64,000 nucleotides of DNA from Klenkia marina (lineage in GTDB: Bacteria; Actinomycetota; Actinomycetes; Mycobacteriales; Geodermatophilaceae), in contig NZ_FMUH01000001.1 of the NCBI RefSeq assembly GCF_900101025.1, positions 558,001 through 622,000 of the forward strand, given 5' to 3'. The notes below the pieces were generated by a model. The model searched no databases. It was not told where the DNA came from and saw nothing but the letters and a program-made list of their open reading frames with translations. A program made the translations under genes and the position numbers. Each line of letters opens with the position of its first letter. The first letter of the stretch is position 1. Below, one piece after another: positions 63,008 to 64,000 of the stretch.

Positions 63008-63744
63008 CGCGGGCGCGTCGTGGAGTACAGGTGGCTGTCGGGGAAGGCCGCGGCGGTCAGCACCGGGCCGACGACGACGACCGCCGTCCGGACGACGCCC
63101 GCCGCGGCGACCTGCTCGGCGATGTCGGCCAGTGTGCCGCGCAGCACCAGCTCGTCGTCGCGGGAGGCCCGCGCCACCACCGCCACCGCACCGTCGGGGC
63201 CGTAGTGCTCGGCCAGCTGCGGGGCCAGCTCGGCGATGCGCTGCACGGCCAGGTGCAGCACCAGCGTGGCGCCGGTGGCGGCGTAGGCGGCGAGCTCCTC
63301 CCCCGGCGGCATGGCGGTCGAGCGGGCCGACGTGCGGGTGAGGACGACGGTCTGGCCGACGCCGGGCACGGTGAGCTCCCGCTTCAACGTGGCCGCGGCG
63401 GCGGCGAAGGCGGGCACCCCGGGGACGACGTCGTAGGGCACCTCGGCGGCGTCGAGACGGCGCATCTGCTCGGCCATCGCGCTGTAGACCGACGGGTCGC
63501 CCGAGTGCAGCCGGGCGACGTCGAGGCCGGCCTCGTGCGCCCCGACGAGCTCAGCGGTGATGGCGTCGAGGTCGAGGTCGGCGGTGTCGACCAGCCGGGC
63601 GTCGGGGCGGGCGGTGTCCAGCAGCTCGCGCGGCACCAGCGCGCCGGCGTAGAGCACCACGGGGCAGGCGGCGATCAGCCGCGCCCCCCGCAACGTCATG
63701 AGGTCGGCGGCCCCGGGCCCGGCCCCGATGAAGTGGACCGTCAT
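63004..63744 (-). CDS. cobM: Precorrin-4 C11-methyltransferase
   Basis: A 246-residue SAM methyltransferase. It begins MTVHFIGAGPGAADLMTLRG, has VARLHSGDPSVYSAMAEQM near residue 77 and VLTRTSARS later, all standard for CobM/CbiF. The ATG at 63744 overlaps the cobL stop (ATGA) and is preferred to the upstream in-frame extension. Confidence 0.95.
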   Translation of the reverse strand: MTVHFIGAGPGAADLMTLRGARLIAACPVVLYAGALVPRELLDTARPDARLVDTADLDLDAITAELVGAHEAGLDVARLHSGDPSVYSAMAEQMRRLDAAEVPYDVVPGVPAFAAAAATLKRELTVPGVGQTVVLTRTSARSTAMPPGEELAAYAATGATLVLHLAVQRIAELAPQLAEHYGPDGAVAVVARASRDDELVLRGTLADIAEQVAAAGVVRTAVVVVGPVLTAAAFPDSHLYSTTRPR

Positions 63745-64000
63745 CGCGTGCCGCTCCAGATGGTCACGGGCATGGCCGCCTTCCACCCGAGGAACCCGCC
63801 GACGGGTTCGGCGCGCTGCACGGCCAACCGCACCATGGCGCCGCCGTACCGGGACTGCCAGTCGGCCAGCACGGCCTCGCTCTGCACGGTGACCGCGTTG
63901 ACCACCAACCGGCCGCCGGCCGCCAGGGCGTCCCAGCAGGCGTCGAGCAGCAGCGGCGTGGTGGCGCCGCCGCCGACGAACACGGCGTCGGGGGCGGGCA
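63741..64000 (-). CDS. cobL: Precorrin-6Y C5,15-methyltransferase (C-terminal part only)
   Basis: About 86 residues of the C-terminal CbiT-like domain are visible before the window edge. AVFVGGGATTPLLLDACWDAL and RLVVNAVTVQSEAVL are characteristic of CobL/CbiT, which methylates C5 and C15 and decarboxylates the acetate side chain. The stop overlaps cobM. The rest of the gene lies beyond position 64000. Confidence 0.9.
   Translation of the reverse strand, partial: PAPDAVFVGGGATTPLLLDACWDALAAGGRLVVNAVTVQSEAVLADWQSRYGGAMVRLAVQRAEPVGGFLGWKAAMPVTIWSGTR

Overview
The window is about 64 kb of very GC-rich DNA with short intergenic gaps, heavy use of GTG starts and many 4-base GTGA/ATGA stop-start overlaps. 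Gene content and order point to an actinobacterium. The hpt-tilS-metalloprotease-dacB/ppa block and the topA, helicase and Tad blocks match mycobacterial synteny (the Rv3624c-Rv3628 and Rv3646c-Rv3661 regions). The gene set looks like Geodermatophilaceae (Blastococcus, Geodermatophilus or Modestobacter type), but that family assignment is inference. It reads as ordinary chromosome: I found no integrase, transposase, phage gene, CRISPR array or rRNA.

Layout. 1-4.75 kb: purine salvage (hpt), tRNA-Ile lysidine synthase (tilS), a zinc metalloprotease, a PBP4-type carboxypeptidase and, divergently, pyrophosphatase. 4.8-7.5 kb: a nitronate monooxygenase-like enzyme, then a RibD-C reductase (Rv2671-like) coupled to a divergent dihydropteroate-synthase-like protein. 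7.5-10.3 kb: an arsenic module (arsM-acr3-arsC, divergent arsR) with a symmetric operator region, followed by tRNA-Thr(CGT). 10.4-16 kb: holB, tmk, a methyltransferase and topA. 16.2-18 kb: a WXG100-like protein and a hydrolase with its own WXG segment, a candidate type VII secretion pair. 18.2-25.7 kb: an SftH/Hrq1-family helicase convergent with a Flp/Tad pilus locus. Three copies of one 26-bp element precede the helicase, the pilin and ssd.

25.8-30.3 kb: a HAD-IB phosphatase, a sensor kinase/response regulator pair, argG and a DUF1232 protein. 30.3-36.4 kb: an aldo/keto reductase with an unusual repeat tail, a degenerate Fic protein, then histidine phosphatase-cobU-cobS-pabBC and an FKBP lipoprotein. 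36.4-42 kb: cobN under a cobalamin riboswitch, and a PAS-GAF-PP2C phosphatase. 42-47 kb: cyclase, acyl-CoA synthetase and acyl-CoA dehydrogenase with an XRE-TetR double regulator, probably a small catabolic unit. 47-54.9 kb: a thioredoxin-reductase-like flavoprotein, a PrmC-like methyltransferase, DUF2254, a sigma-like membrane protein, an AraC regulator, a DinB/MDMPI-like protein, a TPR protein and an MFS transporter. 54.9-58.4 kb: cobG-cobH-cobIJ. 58.5-61.5 kb: a DUF559 protein, an MFS transporter and a PilZ protein. 61.6-64 kb: HAD phosphatase-cobK-cobM-cobL, with cobL cut by the window edge.

The strongest theme is aerobic cobalamin synthesis, spread over four modules: cobU/S, cobN, cobG/H/IJ and cobL/M/K. 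CobG implies the oxygen-dependent route. Only cobN shows a recognisable riboswitch. The most promising unexplained features are the shared helicase/Tad element, the WXG pair with a YxxxD signal, the sigma-like membrane fusion, the Fic protein that has lost its catalytic residues but kept the inhibitory motif, and the coupled Rv2671-like/DHPS-like pair.
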